A DNA stretch of 64,000 bases from Candidatus Brocadia pituitae (GCA_017347445.1 AP021856.1:3542613-3606612); one strand, 5' to 3'; shown: positions 8,026 to 16,556, counted from the stretch's first letter. Made by a program: numbers and translations. Notes: generated by a model not told the origin, from the sequence alone.

Positions 8026-8862
8026 ATGCCAAAAGGGATTGCACTAACCACGGGATTAAATGCCGTTAATCCAGCACATTACGGCGGCTGGTCGGGAGAA
8101 CTCAACGCGTGTGAAGCTGACGCAAAAGACATGGCGGAGATTGCTCAGTCAAAAGGTTTTGACGTAAAAACCTTGCTTACCAAAGAAGCTACCCGGAAAA
8201 ATGTTATCGATGGGATTACCAAGGCTGCCAGCGCCCTGACCTCTGGCGACATCTTTATGCTCAGCTATTCCGGTCACGGCGGCCAACTCCCAGACCTGAA
8301 CAGCGATGAAGATGATGCACAGGATGAAACGTGGTGCCTGTATGATGGTGAACTGGTAGATGATGAGATTTATGCATTGCTCGGCAAATTTGTACATGGC
8401 GTGCGTATCCTGGTCTTTTCCGACAGTTGCCACAGCGGTACAGTAACAAAGCTTGTTTATTATCAATCTGCCATGAGGGCGACGGGTCCGAAGGGAATTT
8501 CTTCTGAAATCAGATATCGTTTCATGCCAATGGAGGTTGCGGTCCGCACCTATCGTGATAACAAAAAATTTTATGACCCCATCTTAAAAGATCCCAAATT
8601 AAAGGAATCGCGTGATGCCGTGAAGGCCTCAGCGATCCTTATTTCCGGATGCCAGGACAATCAATTGTCGGCTGATGGCACGTTCAACGGATTGTTCACC
8701 GCCAATTTGTTGCAGGTGTGGAATGAAGGAAAGTTTAAGAAAGGATACCGTGCCTTTCGGCGTGCTATCGTAAACCGCATGCCGCCCGATCAGACGCCAA
8801 ACTATTTCCGGGTGGGTGAGATCAACCGCGCTTTTGAAAAACAGAAACCGTTTACCATTTAA
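8026..8862 (+). CDS. type I metacaspase (caspase-fold cysteine protease, family C14)
   Basis: 278 aa from ATG 8026 with AGAGGAGG upstream. The catalytic dyad is clear: His84 in LSYSGHGGQ and Cys135 in FSDSCHSGT. The DETWCLYDGELVDDEI stretch is typical of bacterial metacaspases. There is no prodomain, signal peptide or membrane segment, so it should be cytosolic. Metacaspases cut after Arg or Lys rather than Asp, often with calcium. It is on the same strand as the modular protein operon, 341 bp downstream of it, with a repeat in between; a separate promoter is possible. The basic runs in the two modular proteins are attractive candidate cleavage sites, but this is inference. Confidence 0.92.
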   Translation: MPKGIALTTGLNAVNPAHYGGWSGELNACEADAKDMAEIAQSKGFDVKTLLTKEATRKNVIDGITKAASALTSGDIFMLSYSGHGGQLPDLNSDEDDAQDETWCLYDGELVDDEIYALLGKFVHGVRILVFSDSCHSGTVTKLVYYQSAMRATGPKGISSEIRYRFMPMEVAVRTYRDNKKFYDPILKDPKLKESRDAVKASAILISGCQDNQLSADGTFNGLFTANLLQVWNEGKFKKGYRAFRRAIVNRMPPDQTPNYFRVGEINRAFEKQKPFTI

Positions 8863-8928
8863 CCAGCCGTGTATTTCCTCGCGTAAACACAACCTGTACC
8901 GTGGTGAACAGAAAGGCGGCATACAGAC

Positions 8929-9111
8929 TATAGCAAGCGCATAAAGAAAGTTGTCATGCGAGGGTGCTAGCCCAAAGCAATCTCTGCTATGACTGTCACT
9001 CCGGGCAAAACGGGGAATCTCATGGGTTTGCTTTGCTTGGGTTCACAATTTCGGCTTCGCTGTCGCTCGCAACGACCAGCATATGCCAACTTATTTAATA
9101 CGTTTACTATA
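8929..9111. mobile_element. 183-bp MITE-like element with imperfect ~29-bp terminal inverted repeats
   Basis: The left end begins TATAGCAAGCGCATAAAG and the right end, read backwards, begins TATAGTAAACGTATTAAA; both run into AGTTG(G/T)CAT. Inside it is the common GTCATGCGAGG...CTCGCAACGAC type palindromic repeat (about 8952-9076). No ORF is present, so it would depend on a transposase elsewhere. Confidence 0.6.
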
Positions 9112-9185
9112 ACAATACGGTATCACGAGAACTTTTAATTATTCAAATTGCTTTTAGCAAGTAGCAAGATAATGGGATAAACAAA

Positions 9186-9296
9186 ACATACATACGATAA
9201 AGGCAAACCCTGAGCGATCAGGGGACGCAAAGGAAGGGTCTCGCCAAACCGCTTAAGCCGTTTAAACGGCTTGAACGGTTTTTATTGCCGAAGATG
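9186..9296 (+). promoter_or_regulatory. GEMM-I riboswitch, copy 2 (orphan)
   Basis: The 5' half (CATACGATAAAGGCAAACC, CCCTGAGCGATCAGGGG, GACGCAAAG) is almost identical to copy 1, with G at the position-20 equivalent (9202). The variable stem is short and contains the perfect 18-bp palindrome AAGCCGTTTAAACGGCTT (9255-9272); the 3' element is reduced to TTGCCGAAGATG. No plus-strand gene follows before the convergent korB, so it has lost its target or acts on nothing visible. Confidence 0.75.
9246..9284 (+). terminator. hairpin plus T-run inside riboswitch copy 2
   Basis: AAACCG...AAGCCGTTTAAACGGCTT...CGGTTTTT forms a strong stem followed by five Ts and may itself end transcription. The usual GCAGTAAGGC terminator after the aptamer is degraded here, with only the right arm kept at 9312-9320. 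Confidence 0.45.
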
Positions 9297-9368
9297 TTTG
9301 TGGAAATTTTTGCAGTAAGCTTTTTTATTTTAACGTTAAGGAATTTCAAAGTATATGGTTTTTAGTAT

Positions 9369-9439
9369 GTCATTCCCACGAAAATGGGAATCCATGCACT
9401 TTTTTGAAGAACCTGGATTCCCGTTTACACGGGAATGAC
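9369..9439. repeat. ATTCCC/GGGAAT inverted-repeat element
   Basis: GTCATTCCCACGAAAATGGG and its complement CCCGTTTACACGGGAATGAC bracket a 71-bp unit. This resembles the widespread dRS3/Correia-like 'GTCATTCCC' palindromes of many genomes. Confidence 0.65.
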
Positions 9440-9484
9440 AAAGTAACGCAAAGTCGCTGCTACAGGCAGCCTAATTCAATAATG

Positions 9485-9575
9485 TAGGATAGCACGGACA
9501 AACTCCGTTTATTCGTGTCGAACTTGTACGACATGGTCTATAAATCACAAATTGTGCGCCTCTTGAGTATCGTTG
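9485..9575. repeat. partial copy of the GCACGGACAAACTCCGTTT repeat
   Basis: GCACGGACAAACTCCGTTT at the left and TATAAATCACAAATTGTG followed by CTTGAGTAT at the right both recur around 58264-58490. The middle of the element is missing here, leaving a short relic. Nothing coding is seen between 9320 and 9711. Confidence 0.5.
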
Positions 9576-9711
9576 AACTGTGTTCTAATGCCCTGAATTT
9601 GTGCGGCAAGCAGAAAGATACCAACTGTTTCGGTTCAATCGAGGACGATTGAACCAGCGAAACAGAACCCGGAATATACCTTTACAAGCTATTCCCGATC
9701 CGGAATTCGCA

Positions 9712-10464
9712 TCAGGATACCGGAGTGCTTTTTAAAATCCCAATCTCATTTTGGGCTAACTCTTCGGCATTATCGTTAATCTTGTAAAACTCCTTGTAGT
9801 GCAGGAGCATCTCATTGGAGTTCTTGTAACCCAGCCGGCGACCATAATTGACGATACACATGGTTCTTGCCTCCACAAAAGAAAATCCCTTGAATTTCAG
9901 CGCCTCCAGAAAGCACTTTTTCATGTGATTCAGATGATACGCCGTAGTGCGGGCAAAAAAGCAATTACGGTGCTTAAAGAGGGACTGCACATCGGTAGGA
10001 TAATCCGGATTGCCCTGGGGTGTTGTCAGGGTCTTTGTGTTGTGGGGTGTAGTAGGGGAGACCTGCCCGCCGGTCATACCGTAAATTTCATTTGCGTAAC
10101 AGATAACGGTAATATTTGTGTTGCGGCGGATTGCGTGTAATAAATGATTCCCTCCGATGCCGAGCAAATCGCCATCGCCGCTGACCACCACAACGTTAAG
10201 CGCATCATTTGCATATTTAATGCCTTCAGCGACAGGGATTGCCCTGCCATGAACTGAATGAACCGAGTCTAAATCGAAAAAACCGGCGCTCCTGCCTGAG
10301 CAGCCAATTCCGGAAACGACCACGGTTCCTGGCTTGGGAAGGTCAAGTTCGTCAAATGCCTGACATATGGTTTTCAGAGCAATCCCGTTGCCACAGCCGG
10401 GGCACCATGGCGTTGGCAGTAAATCAAGTTTCAGATAACGTTTAAAACGACTGTTATTGTCCAT
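9712..10464 (-). CDS. korB: 2-oxoacid:ferredoxin oxidoreductase, beta subunit
   Basis: 250 aa. It carries the TPP-binding signature of the beta subunit (CPGCGNGI near residue 18, GDGDLLGIGGNH near 95, YGMTGGQ.SPTT near 128). With the alpha subunit it converts 2-oxoacid plus CoA to acyl-CoA, CO2 and reduced ferredoxin, or runs in reverse to fix CO2. The length and the split alpha/beta layout fit 2-oxoglutarate rather than the four-subunit pyruvate enzyme, but substrate cannot be proven from sequence. The start overlaps korA by 11 bp, showing translational coupling. Confidence 0.9.
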   Translation of the reverse strand: MDNNSRFKRYLKLDLLPTPWCPGCGNGIALKTICQAFDELDLPKPGTVVVSGIGCSGRSAGFFDLDSVHSVHGRAIPVAEGIKYANDALNVVVVSGDGDLLGIGGNHLLHAIRRNTNITVICYANEIYGMTGGQVSPTTPHNTKTLTTPQGNPDYPTDVQSLFKHRNCFFARTTAYHLNHMKKCFLEALKFKGFSFVEARTMCIVNYGRRLGYKNSNEMLLHYKEFYKINDNAEELAQNEIGILKSTPVS

Positions 10465-11467
10465 AGATTTTTTGCTTTATTTCTTTCAGGTCAATGCGGC
10501 CACCCAGAATCGGTATAAACTCGATGTCACGATGCAGTATGCGTTCAATCTCATGTGCATATTGTCCCATATTCATTTCCATCATGAGGAGCCGTTTGTA
10601 TCGGGGTGCAATGCTCTTGATCTCTTCCACCACGGGAAACATCCGTATGGGGCGATACAGGGCAAAATCATTTTTAAAATAATAGGCAGCCCGGGAAAGT
10701 GCTCCGTAAGAGATAAGAAGCGTGTCCGTTTCTTTGCCGCACTCCAGATATTCATAATAGTTGTGTCGCCGGGCGGTCATCTGCTGCTTTTCGCGAAAGC
10801 GGGTGATCAGCCGCCGGTAATTATCAGCATCCGAGGTCTGTGGTACAGAGTCCTCGTGAGATAATCCGGTAAAATGCCGGTTTCCTGTGCCCAACGGCGG
10901 ACGACTTCTCGGCTTGATCGTAAAATCCCGGTGAGGAACGATGGTTTCGTAAAGATGGCTGATATATCCGTCACTCAGGAGGATAACCGGACTCATGGAT
11001 TCTTCTGCGGCGTTAAATGCGGCAACGGTGTATTGGTAAAGCTCCGAGACGGAATTGGGATAAAAGACGATGGGAAAATAATCTCCGTGACTGCCGTGTA
11101 TGCACTGGATAACATCTCCCTGGGCCGGGAGGGTGGGCATGCCGGTGCTGGGTCCCACTCGTTGAACATTCACAATAACCAGCGGCACTTCCATCATATG
11201 GGCAAGTCCGATGCTTTCCTGCATCAGCGAAAACCCGGGTCCTGATGTGGCTGTCATTGCCTTGAGCCCGGCCAGTGATGCGCCGATGATAGCGTTGATG
11301 GAGGCAATTTCGTCCTCCATTTGCAGAGCCTTTATGTGTTTCTTGTTGACCAGCTCATGAATAATTTCAGAAGCCGGCGTAATGGGGTATCCTGCAAAGA
11401 ATTTTAATCCGGCAACTTCTGCCGCCATTACGATGGCCTCATTTCCCTGTAGCAACTGTTTTGGCAT
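10454..11467 (-). CDS. korA: 2-oxoacid:ferredoxin oxidoreductase, alpha subunit
   Basis: 337 aa. The N-terminus (QGNEAIVMAAEVAGLKFFAGYPITPASEI) is the pyrimidine-binding domain of the alpha subunit, followed by the TSGPGFSLMQESIGLAHM motif. The gamma domain found fused in some KorA proteins is absent, so this is the short form. It overlaps the ferredoxin gene by 29 bp upstream and korB by 11 bp downstream, so the three form one operon. In autotrophs with reductive carbon metabolism this enzyme supplies 2-oxoglutarate for biosynthesis. Confidence 0.9.
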   Translation of the reverse strand: MPKQLLQGNEAIVMAAEVAGLKFFAGYPITPASEIIHELVNKKHIKALQMEDEIASINAIIGASLAGLKAMTATSGPGFSLMQESIGLAHMMEVPLVIVNVQRVGPSTGMPTLPAQGDVIQCIHGSHGDYFPIVFYPNSVSELYQYTVAAFNAAEESMSPVILLSDGYISHLYETIVPHRDFTIKPRSRPPLGTGNRHFTGLSHEDSVPQTSDADNYRRLITRFREKQQMTARRHNYYEYLECGKETDTLLISYGALSRAAYYFKNDFALYRPIRMFPVVEEIKSIAPRYKRLLMMEMNMGQYAHEIERILHRDIEFIPILGGRIDLKEIKQKIYGQ

Positions 11468-11672
11468 CTATCTCCTCAATTTCAATGGCTATATCCGGGC
11501 AATATCGTTGACACATCCTGCAGGCGATGCATCTTTCCAATTCCATCAGCTTCTGTTGCCGAATCTCCAGATTTTTCACCGGACAAAAATTCACACAGAT
11601 ACCGCAGCGTTTACAGTATTCATGGTTAATATGCACGATCCCTTTTCGCTTTGGAGTCTTTTCTTCAGGCAC
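11439..11672 (-). CDS. 2x[4Fe-4S] ferredoxin, delta-like subunit of the 2-oxoacid oxidoreductase
   Basis: 77 aa with two full cluster motifs, CKRCGICVNFCPV and CIACRMCQRYCPD. Its position as first gene of the operon with korA and korB indicates it is the electron-carrying delta subunit (KorD type). The start is GTG at 11672; an internal ATG would remove the N-terminal cluster region, so GTG is preferred although the ribosome site (GGAGAG) is rather far upstream. Confidence 0.88.
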   Translation of the reverse strand: MPEEKTPKRKGIVHINHEYCKRCGICVNFCPVKNLEIRQQKLMELERCIACRMCQRYCPDIAIEIEEIDAKTVATGK

Positions 11673-12088
11673 GTAGTATTCTTACTCTCCTGTCATAAAA
11701 GGACATGATAATGCTGAATACCCCATAGGGGCTTCGTAGTACGTATCTTCAAAGCAGCAAGACGCCCCCCTTCAAAGGCTGCAATGGCTTTCTTGCTCAA
11801 ACGAGCGTCTTCGGTAAATAGCATGGCAATAAATAGGTATCGGTATACACACCTCAACGAGATGTATAAGAAAAGAGGAGTTTTTTGGCCTCAAAGAACG
11901 ATGACTCTTTGATACGGCTTCATTCCAGAGTTCTTTCAAAGAGCCTGTCGATGTTTGATAGCCCTTTTTTTCTCAGAAGACATTGCAAGGACTTCTGATG
12001 TCTTCTGCGTTTCAGGCTTTTCAAAAGTTCAAGCACCCCGTTGTGAGATATCCTTTTATTGCATCCATGTTAATACCTCGAATTTTTA
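11673..12088. other. non-coding stretch upstream of the kor operon
   Basis: About 400 bp without a convincing gene. It should hold the kor promoter on the minus strand, though no clear -35/-10 pair stands out. The segment near 11745-11800 resembles a short dispersed repeat. Confidence 0.4.
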
Positions 12089-12252
12089 CCTAAATCCTGC
12101 AAGCAAGACGAAGTATTTTTGCAGGAATAATCTGGAAATGGTAGAATCTCCAAGCGAAATGAGACAAAGAAACATTTTTGAGGAGGTTCACCTTTTCTAT
12201 GAAGAAGAATATACCACAAGAAGCAGCAAGAAGACAACCGAAAACCAAGACG
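12089..12252 (+). repeat. IS remnant (5' flank of an ISL3-type element)
   Basis: From CCTAAATCCTGCAAGCA through GGAAATGGTAGAATCTCC, GGAGGTTCACCTTTTC and GAATATACCACAAGAAG this stretch matches, on the opposite strand, 33582-33746, which lies just upstream of an ISL3-type transposase fragment. No transposase remains here, so this is a solo end of the same element. A 126-codon frame through it is not a real gene. Confidence 0.6.
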
Positions 12253-12819
12253 GGGGATGGCAGGATGGGACGTGGTGCCTGCAGACACCACGTCCGTATC
12301 TAATAAAAAACACTTTTACATTTTTGGAAAACTGAGCCAGGCAAATTCGAGCCTATAAAAGGGTTGGCCGTAGAGCCACAGGTTTGTGACAAACCATTGG
12401 ACACAGCATGGTACCAACGATTTTCTGGGGCAGAAACTTGCCAGGGGCAACGAGAGCGATCACAAAAAACGATCTTGAAACAATGCCTTGAACCGGATGG
12501 GTGACTGGTGCGGATTTCTCTAATCCGTAACTAAAAATACCTGAAAATACGGGTGCGATCAATGGGATAAATGCTTTTAGACATTATCATTTTTTTATTT
12601 GATAAGGCAAAAAATCTGCGATTTTTTGCTAAAGGGAGTCTTTTTCGCTTGACAAAAGCCTTCTAATGGGAGACCCCTCTGCTTCTGTGCTTCTGTGTTC
12701 TATGGAGAATTAAAGAAAAAATTTAACAACAAAAATCTATTTAAATTGTTGACACATTGGTGACGGTATTTTGGGAGGTTAAAAAGTTGCAAGTGTTTGT
12801 AATTTATATTGTTAAAAAA
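12253..12819. other. stretch without a recognisable gene
   Basis: Short frames on both strands lack ribosome sites and protein-like composition. There is an inverted repeat near 12505-12525 (GCGGATT...AATCCG) and A/T-rich sequence from 12570 onwards. It may be further IS debris. Confidence 0.35.
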
Positions 12820-12903
12820 TGCCGAAGCAGGGAGTTGAACCCTGACCCCGTTGCCGGGACTAGACCCTGAATCTAGCGCGTCTGCCAATTCCGCCACTTC
12901 GGC
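12820..12903 (-). tRNA. tRNA-Leu(CAG)
   Basis: The reverse strand folds as a type II tRNA: acceptor GCCGAAG...CTTCGGC with discriminator A, D-arm GGCGGAATTGGCAGACGCG, anticodon stem CTAGA-TTCAGGG-TCTAG with anticodon CAG, long variable arm (TCCCGGCAACGGGG region) and T-arm ending GGGTTCAACTCCC. CCA is not encoded; a T run follows the 3' end and may terminate transcription. Confidence 0.96.
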
Positions 12904-13296
12904 CTTTATTTTAAATGTTAAGGAATTCAATGCGAAATTGTAGCGCTGGGGCTTATCCCCTAGCAATTGACAGGCCATAATGGACTTCGTCGTGAGCTTA
13001 GTCGAACGATCGGCGCTACGTCTCACAAGATGCATTCAAAGAAAAAAGTCGTTTGGTTTTTGTCTTTTAAAACCTAACCTCATTTGAGGACATCTTTAAC
13101 GCAAATGTTTCCTTCGGTTCTTATTTTACAGTACAGCTTATGACACATAAACCATGCAATATCTTATAAATTGTAAAGGATAAAAATAAGCAAGTCAAAG
13201 GAATTTTAAAAATTGACCTTGCATTAATATTGACAATTTGTTACGATTTTCCATCGATTTTTGGTTATTTGGCAAATAATTTAATTCCTTTTATCT
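12904..13296. other. intergenic stretch before smpB
   Basis: No gene is seen. It contains GTAGCGCTGGGGCTTATCCCC near 12941, a sequence that recurs in related form near 35031, and an A/T-rich region with two TTGAC boxes (13213 and 13229) that may belong to the smpB promoter. Confidence 0.35.
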
Positions 13297-13734
13297 ATGG
13301 AAATTATTGCAAAGAATAGAAAAGCATATTTCCAATACGAAATCCTGGAAAAGTTTGAAACGGGTATTGTCCTTACTGGAACTGAGGTTAAATCAATACG
13401 CAATAAGGATGTAAGTATTAACGAGAGTTTCGCACATATCGATCATGGAGAGGTTTTTATCCATGAAATGCATATTGGACAATATAAACAGGGAAATAGA
13501 CAAAACCATGAGCCTAAAAGGTTAAGAAAGCTACTTTTGCATAAAAGAGAAATAAATAAGATCGTGGGGAAGGTTAAACAAAAAGGATATACGATGGTTC
13601 CTTTGTCTCTTTATTTTAAGGAAGGTCGTGTAAAAGTAGAACTTGCCCTTGTGAGAGGGAAAACGACTATTGATAAAAGGGATGATATTAAGAAACGCAC
13701 CATTGAGAGGGAAATCCAGAGGGCGATGAGGTAA
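13297..13734 (+). CDS. smpB: SsrA-binding protein SmpB
   Basis: 145 aa, the usual length. The N-terminal KNRKAYFQYEILEKFETGIVL, the GTEVKSIR motif, the HEPKRLRKLLLHK segment and the KGYTMVPL motif are all characteristic of SmpB, as is the basic C-terminal tail that enters the ribosomal A site. It binds tmRNA and carries it to stalled ribosomes for trans-translation. The tmRNA gene itself was not found in this window. Confidence 0.96.
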   Translation: MEIIAKNRKAYFQYEILEKFETGIVLTGTEVKSIRNKDVSINESFAHIDHGEVFIHEMHIGQYKQGNRQNHEPKRLRKLLLHKREINKIVGKVKQKGYTMVPLSLYFKEGRVKVELALVRGKTTIDKRDDIKKRTIEREIQRAMR

Positions 13735-13783
13735 AATTCAGAAGTTTCTCTGAAAATTCGTCGAACAAAGTGAAAGGGAGAAT

Positions 13784-14203
13784 ATGCCTTCTGCAAGAAT
13801 ATTGATCGTAGAAGACGAACGTCAAACCGTAGATACCCTGAGGGATCTGTTTGAGCAGAACGGTTATGAAACGGAGGTGGCACTTAGTAAACAAGTGGCA
13901 TTAACCATTCTTCAGGAAAGAAAAATGGATCTTGCGATCATGAGCACAACGGTTCAGGAGATTTCTGGTATAGAAATTTTACATGAGATGAGAAAAATCA
14001 TTCCCAACATACCTGTTATCGTGATTGGCAACCAAAAATCAAAGCGTATTGAATCTTCTTTTATGAAGACAGGGTCAGCGATTTTTGTTGTAAAGCCTTT
14101 CGAACCACTATTTGTTTTGCAAATGATTGATAAATTGCTGAAGGCGCGATTTGCATCCCCCGTGATAAAAAAAATAAAACCCTACTCAAAGGGTAAGAAA
14201 TAA
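13784..14203 (+). CDS. stand-alone receiver-domain protein lacking the phosphoacceptor Asp
   Basis: 139 aa, a single CheY-like receiver fold. The acidic pair (VEDE, residues 9-12), the T/S position and the conserved Lys (VVKPFEP, near residue 109) are present, but the residue at the phosphorylation site is Ser54 (DLAIMSTTV) in place of Asp. It therefore probably cannot be phosphorylated in the normal way and may act as a constitutive or ligand-gated interaction module. The short Lys-rich tail (KKIKPYSKGKK) is not a DNA-binding domain. It sits 50 bp after smpB and 25 bp before dacB; a functional link is not evident. Confidence 0.85.
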   Translation: MPSARILIVEDERQTVDTLRDLFEQNGYETEVALSKQVALTILQERKMDLAIMSTTVQEISGIEILHEMRKIIPNIPVIVIGNQKSKRIESSFMKTGSAIFVVKPFEPLFVLQMIDKLLKARFASPVIKKIKPYSKGKK

Positions 14204-14227
14204 TTACTTTCTCGTCACAGCAACTTT

Positions 14228-15718
14228 ATGCGGTATCGCAGATTTACATTCAAATTATGTTTCAATACCTTTGCATTGCTCCTGGTTTTGTGTGCGTTGT
14301 TTGCCGGCCTTCTTGATGCAGGGATCACAGGCTCTCAAGCGCTAAAGAATCGCCTGCAGCTTTTTTTGAAAAATCCATCCCTGAAAAATGTATCGTGTGG
14401 TATCAGCATTGTGTCCGTTCATAAAAACGTCTCCTTATTCACTTATCGGAACAATGATTTATTTAGTGTTGCTTCGAACATGAAACTCCTTACCGCCTCT
14501 GCTGCATTAAAATGTCTCGGTCCTGATTTTGAATACAAAACGAGCATTATTGCCCGTGGTAAAATAACAACCTCAGGAGAGCTTCGCGGGGATATTGTTA
14601 TGAAAGGTAGCGGCGACCCAAATATCTCGGGACGATTTTATCAGGGAAATATCCTTGCCATTCCTGAGGCATGGGCAGAGGCTACCAGAAGGAAAGGCAT
14701 TCAGTCAATTACGGGAGATATAATAGCAGATGACAGGATATTTGATCGCATCTCTACAAACCCAAATTGGCCGGAAAACCAATTGTCGGAATGGTATTGT
14801 GCTCCAAGTTGTGGGTTATCATTTAATGATAACTGTGTTGATATTACCCTGGTTCCTGACAGAAAACCAGGTAGTCTTGTAAAGCTTCTGGTTGAACCGC
14901 GTACCTCCTATTTTACTATTAACAATAGCTGTGTCTATACCTCAAAGAAGAAAGAACATCTCTATTCAATCAGGAGAAAACCAGAGACGAATGAAATATC
15001 GATCAAGGGGAAGTTCTGGGTCAATTCAGCTCCTGAGAAGGCATGGGTTAGTGTTCACAATCCTGCCCTATATCTTGCGACAGTCTTTAAGGAGACCCTT
15101 GAAAAAAATGGTATTCCGGTGTATGGGAGTGTCCGTTTAATTGATGAGGGTGATTTTGTCAGCTCTGAGGAAAACGTAATCACGGAAACCACATCTACCA
15201 TGGAACAAACCATCCAGGTAATGAATAAACAAAGCCAGAACTTTTATGCAGAACAGATAATGAAAACGTTAGGGGCACAGATGAAAGGCAGGGGGACTTT
15301 GGAAGCCGGGATAGAGGTAGTCCAGGATTTTATGGATGAAATAGGGTTTCAACCTGAAGAATATCATATCGATGATGGATGTGGTTTGTCAAAAGAGAAC
15401 CGGCTTTCGCCGAAAATGATAACTGCACTTCTTGCGTATATGAGCAAGCAACCACACGGAAAAGTATTATGGGATTCTTTACCCATATCAGGAGTAGACG
15501 GAGGATTACGGCGCCGAATGCATGCGTCAAAATATAAAAGTAAAATTCGTGCAAAGACAGGATACATTGCAAGGACGTCTGCGCTTTCCGGATATGTTGA
15601 TACCACACACGGAGAGGTGCTTGCATTTTCAATTCTCATGAATAATTTTCAGAACCTCACAGTAGTGCGAAAAATACAGGATGATATTTGCCAGGCAATA
15701 GTGGACTATTATCAGTAA
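14228..15718 (+). CDS. dacB: D-alanyl-D-alanine carboxypeptidase/endopeptidase (PBP4, family S13)
   Basis: 496 aa with an N-terminal membrane/signal segment (residues about 11-35). The active-site triad of penicillin-binding proteins is complete: SxxK at Ser83-Lys86 (ASNMK), SQN in MNKQSQNFYAEQ, and KTG in RAKTGYIARTSALSGY. The large insert between SxxK and SxN is typical of the S13 (DacB/PBP4) family. It trims stem peptides or cleaves cross-links in the periplasm. This implies a peptidoglycan wall, now accepted for planctomycetes. The start at ATG 14228 lacks a strong ribosome site. Confidence 0.93.
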   Translation: MRYRRFTFKLCFNTFALLLVLCALFAGLLDAGITGSQALKNRLQLFLKNPSLKNVSCGISIVSVHKNVSLFTYRNNDLFSVASNMKLLTASAALKCLGPDFEYKTSIIARGKITTSGELRGDIVMKGSGDPNISGRFYQGNILAIPEAWAEATRRKGIQSITGDIIADDRIFDRISTNPNWPENQLSEWYCAPSCGLSFNDNCVDITLVPDRKPGSLVKLLVEPRTSYFTINNSCVYTSKKKEHLYSIRRKPETNEISIKGKFWVNSAPEKAWVSVHNPALYLATVFKETLEKNGIPVYGSVRLIDEGDFVSSEENVITETTSTMEQTIQVMNKQSQNFYAEQIMKTLGAQMKGRGTLEAGIEVVQDFMDEIGFQPEEYHIDDGCGLSKENRLSPKMITALLAYMSKQPHGKVLWDSLPISGVDGGLRRRMHASKYKSKIRAKTGYIARTSALSGYVDTTHGEVLAFSILMNNFQNLTVVRKIQDDICQAIVDYYQ

Positions 15719-15726
15719 AAAACGGT

Positions 15727-16344
15727 ATGAGTGAACATATTAAAAAAGTGTATTCTTTTTATTCCTGGATTTATGACGCCTTCTTTGGGAAAATTTTTGA
15801 ACATGGCCGATATGTTGCTTTTCAAATGATGGATGTAAAAGCGAATGAAACTATCCTTGAAGTTGGCGTGGGAACGGGATTGTCGTTACCGCTCTATGCA
15901 AGAAATGTCAAGGTCATTGGCATAGACATTAGCCAGGAAATGCTGGAAAAAGCGGAACGGAAAAAACAGTATTATCATTTATCCAATGTAGATCTCTACA
16001 ACATGGATGCGTCATCCATGACCTTTGCAAGTAATACGTTTGACAAGGTTATCGCCTCTCATGTTATCACAGTAGTGACGGATCCCTTACGGACGTTAAA
16101 CGAGATAAAAAGGGTATGCAAAAAGGATGGTGAAATTTTTATATTAAATTATACCGGGTGTAACAATAACATTATCTCCAGCTTTGAAAAATTCATTTCT
16201 CCGTTCAGAGATAAAGTGGGATTAGGAAAGCATGTCGATTTGAACGAACTCCTGAGGGGTGTCAACCTTTCAGTAATCAGCGAACGGCGAGTCAATTTTT
16301 TAGAGATGTGTCGGCTGCTAAAATGTAAAAACAATCCTGCTTAA
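15727..16344 (+). CDS. class I SAM-dependent methyltransferase, PmtA-like
   Basis: 205 aa from ATG 15727, eight bases after dacB; an upstream TTG inside dacB is less likely. Motif I is LEVGVGTGLSLPLY, followed by GIDIS and the post-motif DASSMTF. The overall form (YSFYSWIYDAFFGKIFEHGR at the N-terminus) resembles bacterial phosphatidylethanolamine N-methyltransferases, but ubiquinone/menaquinone-type methyltransferases look similar, so the substrate is uncertain. Likely cotranscribed with dacB. Confidence 0.8.
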   Translation: MSEHIKKVYSFYSWIYDAFFGKIFEHGRYVAFQMMDVKANETILEVGVGTGLSLPLYARNVKVIGIDISQEMLEKAERKKQYYHLSNVDLYNMDASSMTFASNTFDKVIASHVITVVTDPLRTLNEIKRVCKKDGEIFILNYTGCNNNIISSFEKFISPFRDKVGLGKHVDLNELLRGVNLSVISERRVNFLEMCRLLKCKNNPA

Positions 16345-16490
16345 TCCACGAGTATTTTTCCGCTAGTACAGAAGTAGTTAAGTCTTAGTTTTCCCATCCA
16401 CTTTTTCCCATGACCCGCCTTAGAGAAAAGGTAACAATTTAGTCGTTTAAAAAATCCCAATGATAGCGACGTTTGCCATACGGTGTAAGA

Positions 16491-16556
16491 GCGAAGCATT
16501 TGCCAGTTCGGGCATGAGCGTAGTTATGACAATTCCAGCAAATGCTTCGCCCCTAC
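16491..16556. repeat. GCGAAGCATTTGC palindromic repeat, copy A
   Basis: GCGAAGCATTTGC at the left pairs with GCAAATGCTTCGC at the right, ending in CCCCTAC. Related copies lie at 40710-40781, 41972-42045, 49815-49886 and 59929-59990. Confidence 0.75.

Noticed and set aside
1-9700. Complete contractile injection system or prophage
   Set aside because: No sheath, tube, baseplate, spike or AAA+ genes are present in the window, so any link of the modular proteins to such a system rests only on recalled sequence style.
11955-12335. 126-codon plus-strand frame
   Set aside because: It runs across the ISL3-type relic, has no ribosome site and no protein-like pattern.
15688-15726. Upstream TTG start for the PmtA-like methyltransferase
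   Set aside because: It lies inside the dacB coding region; the ATG at 15727 directly after the dacB stop matches the family start better.
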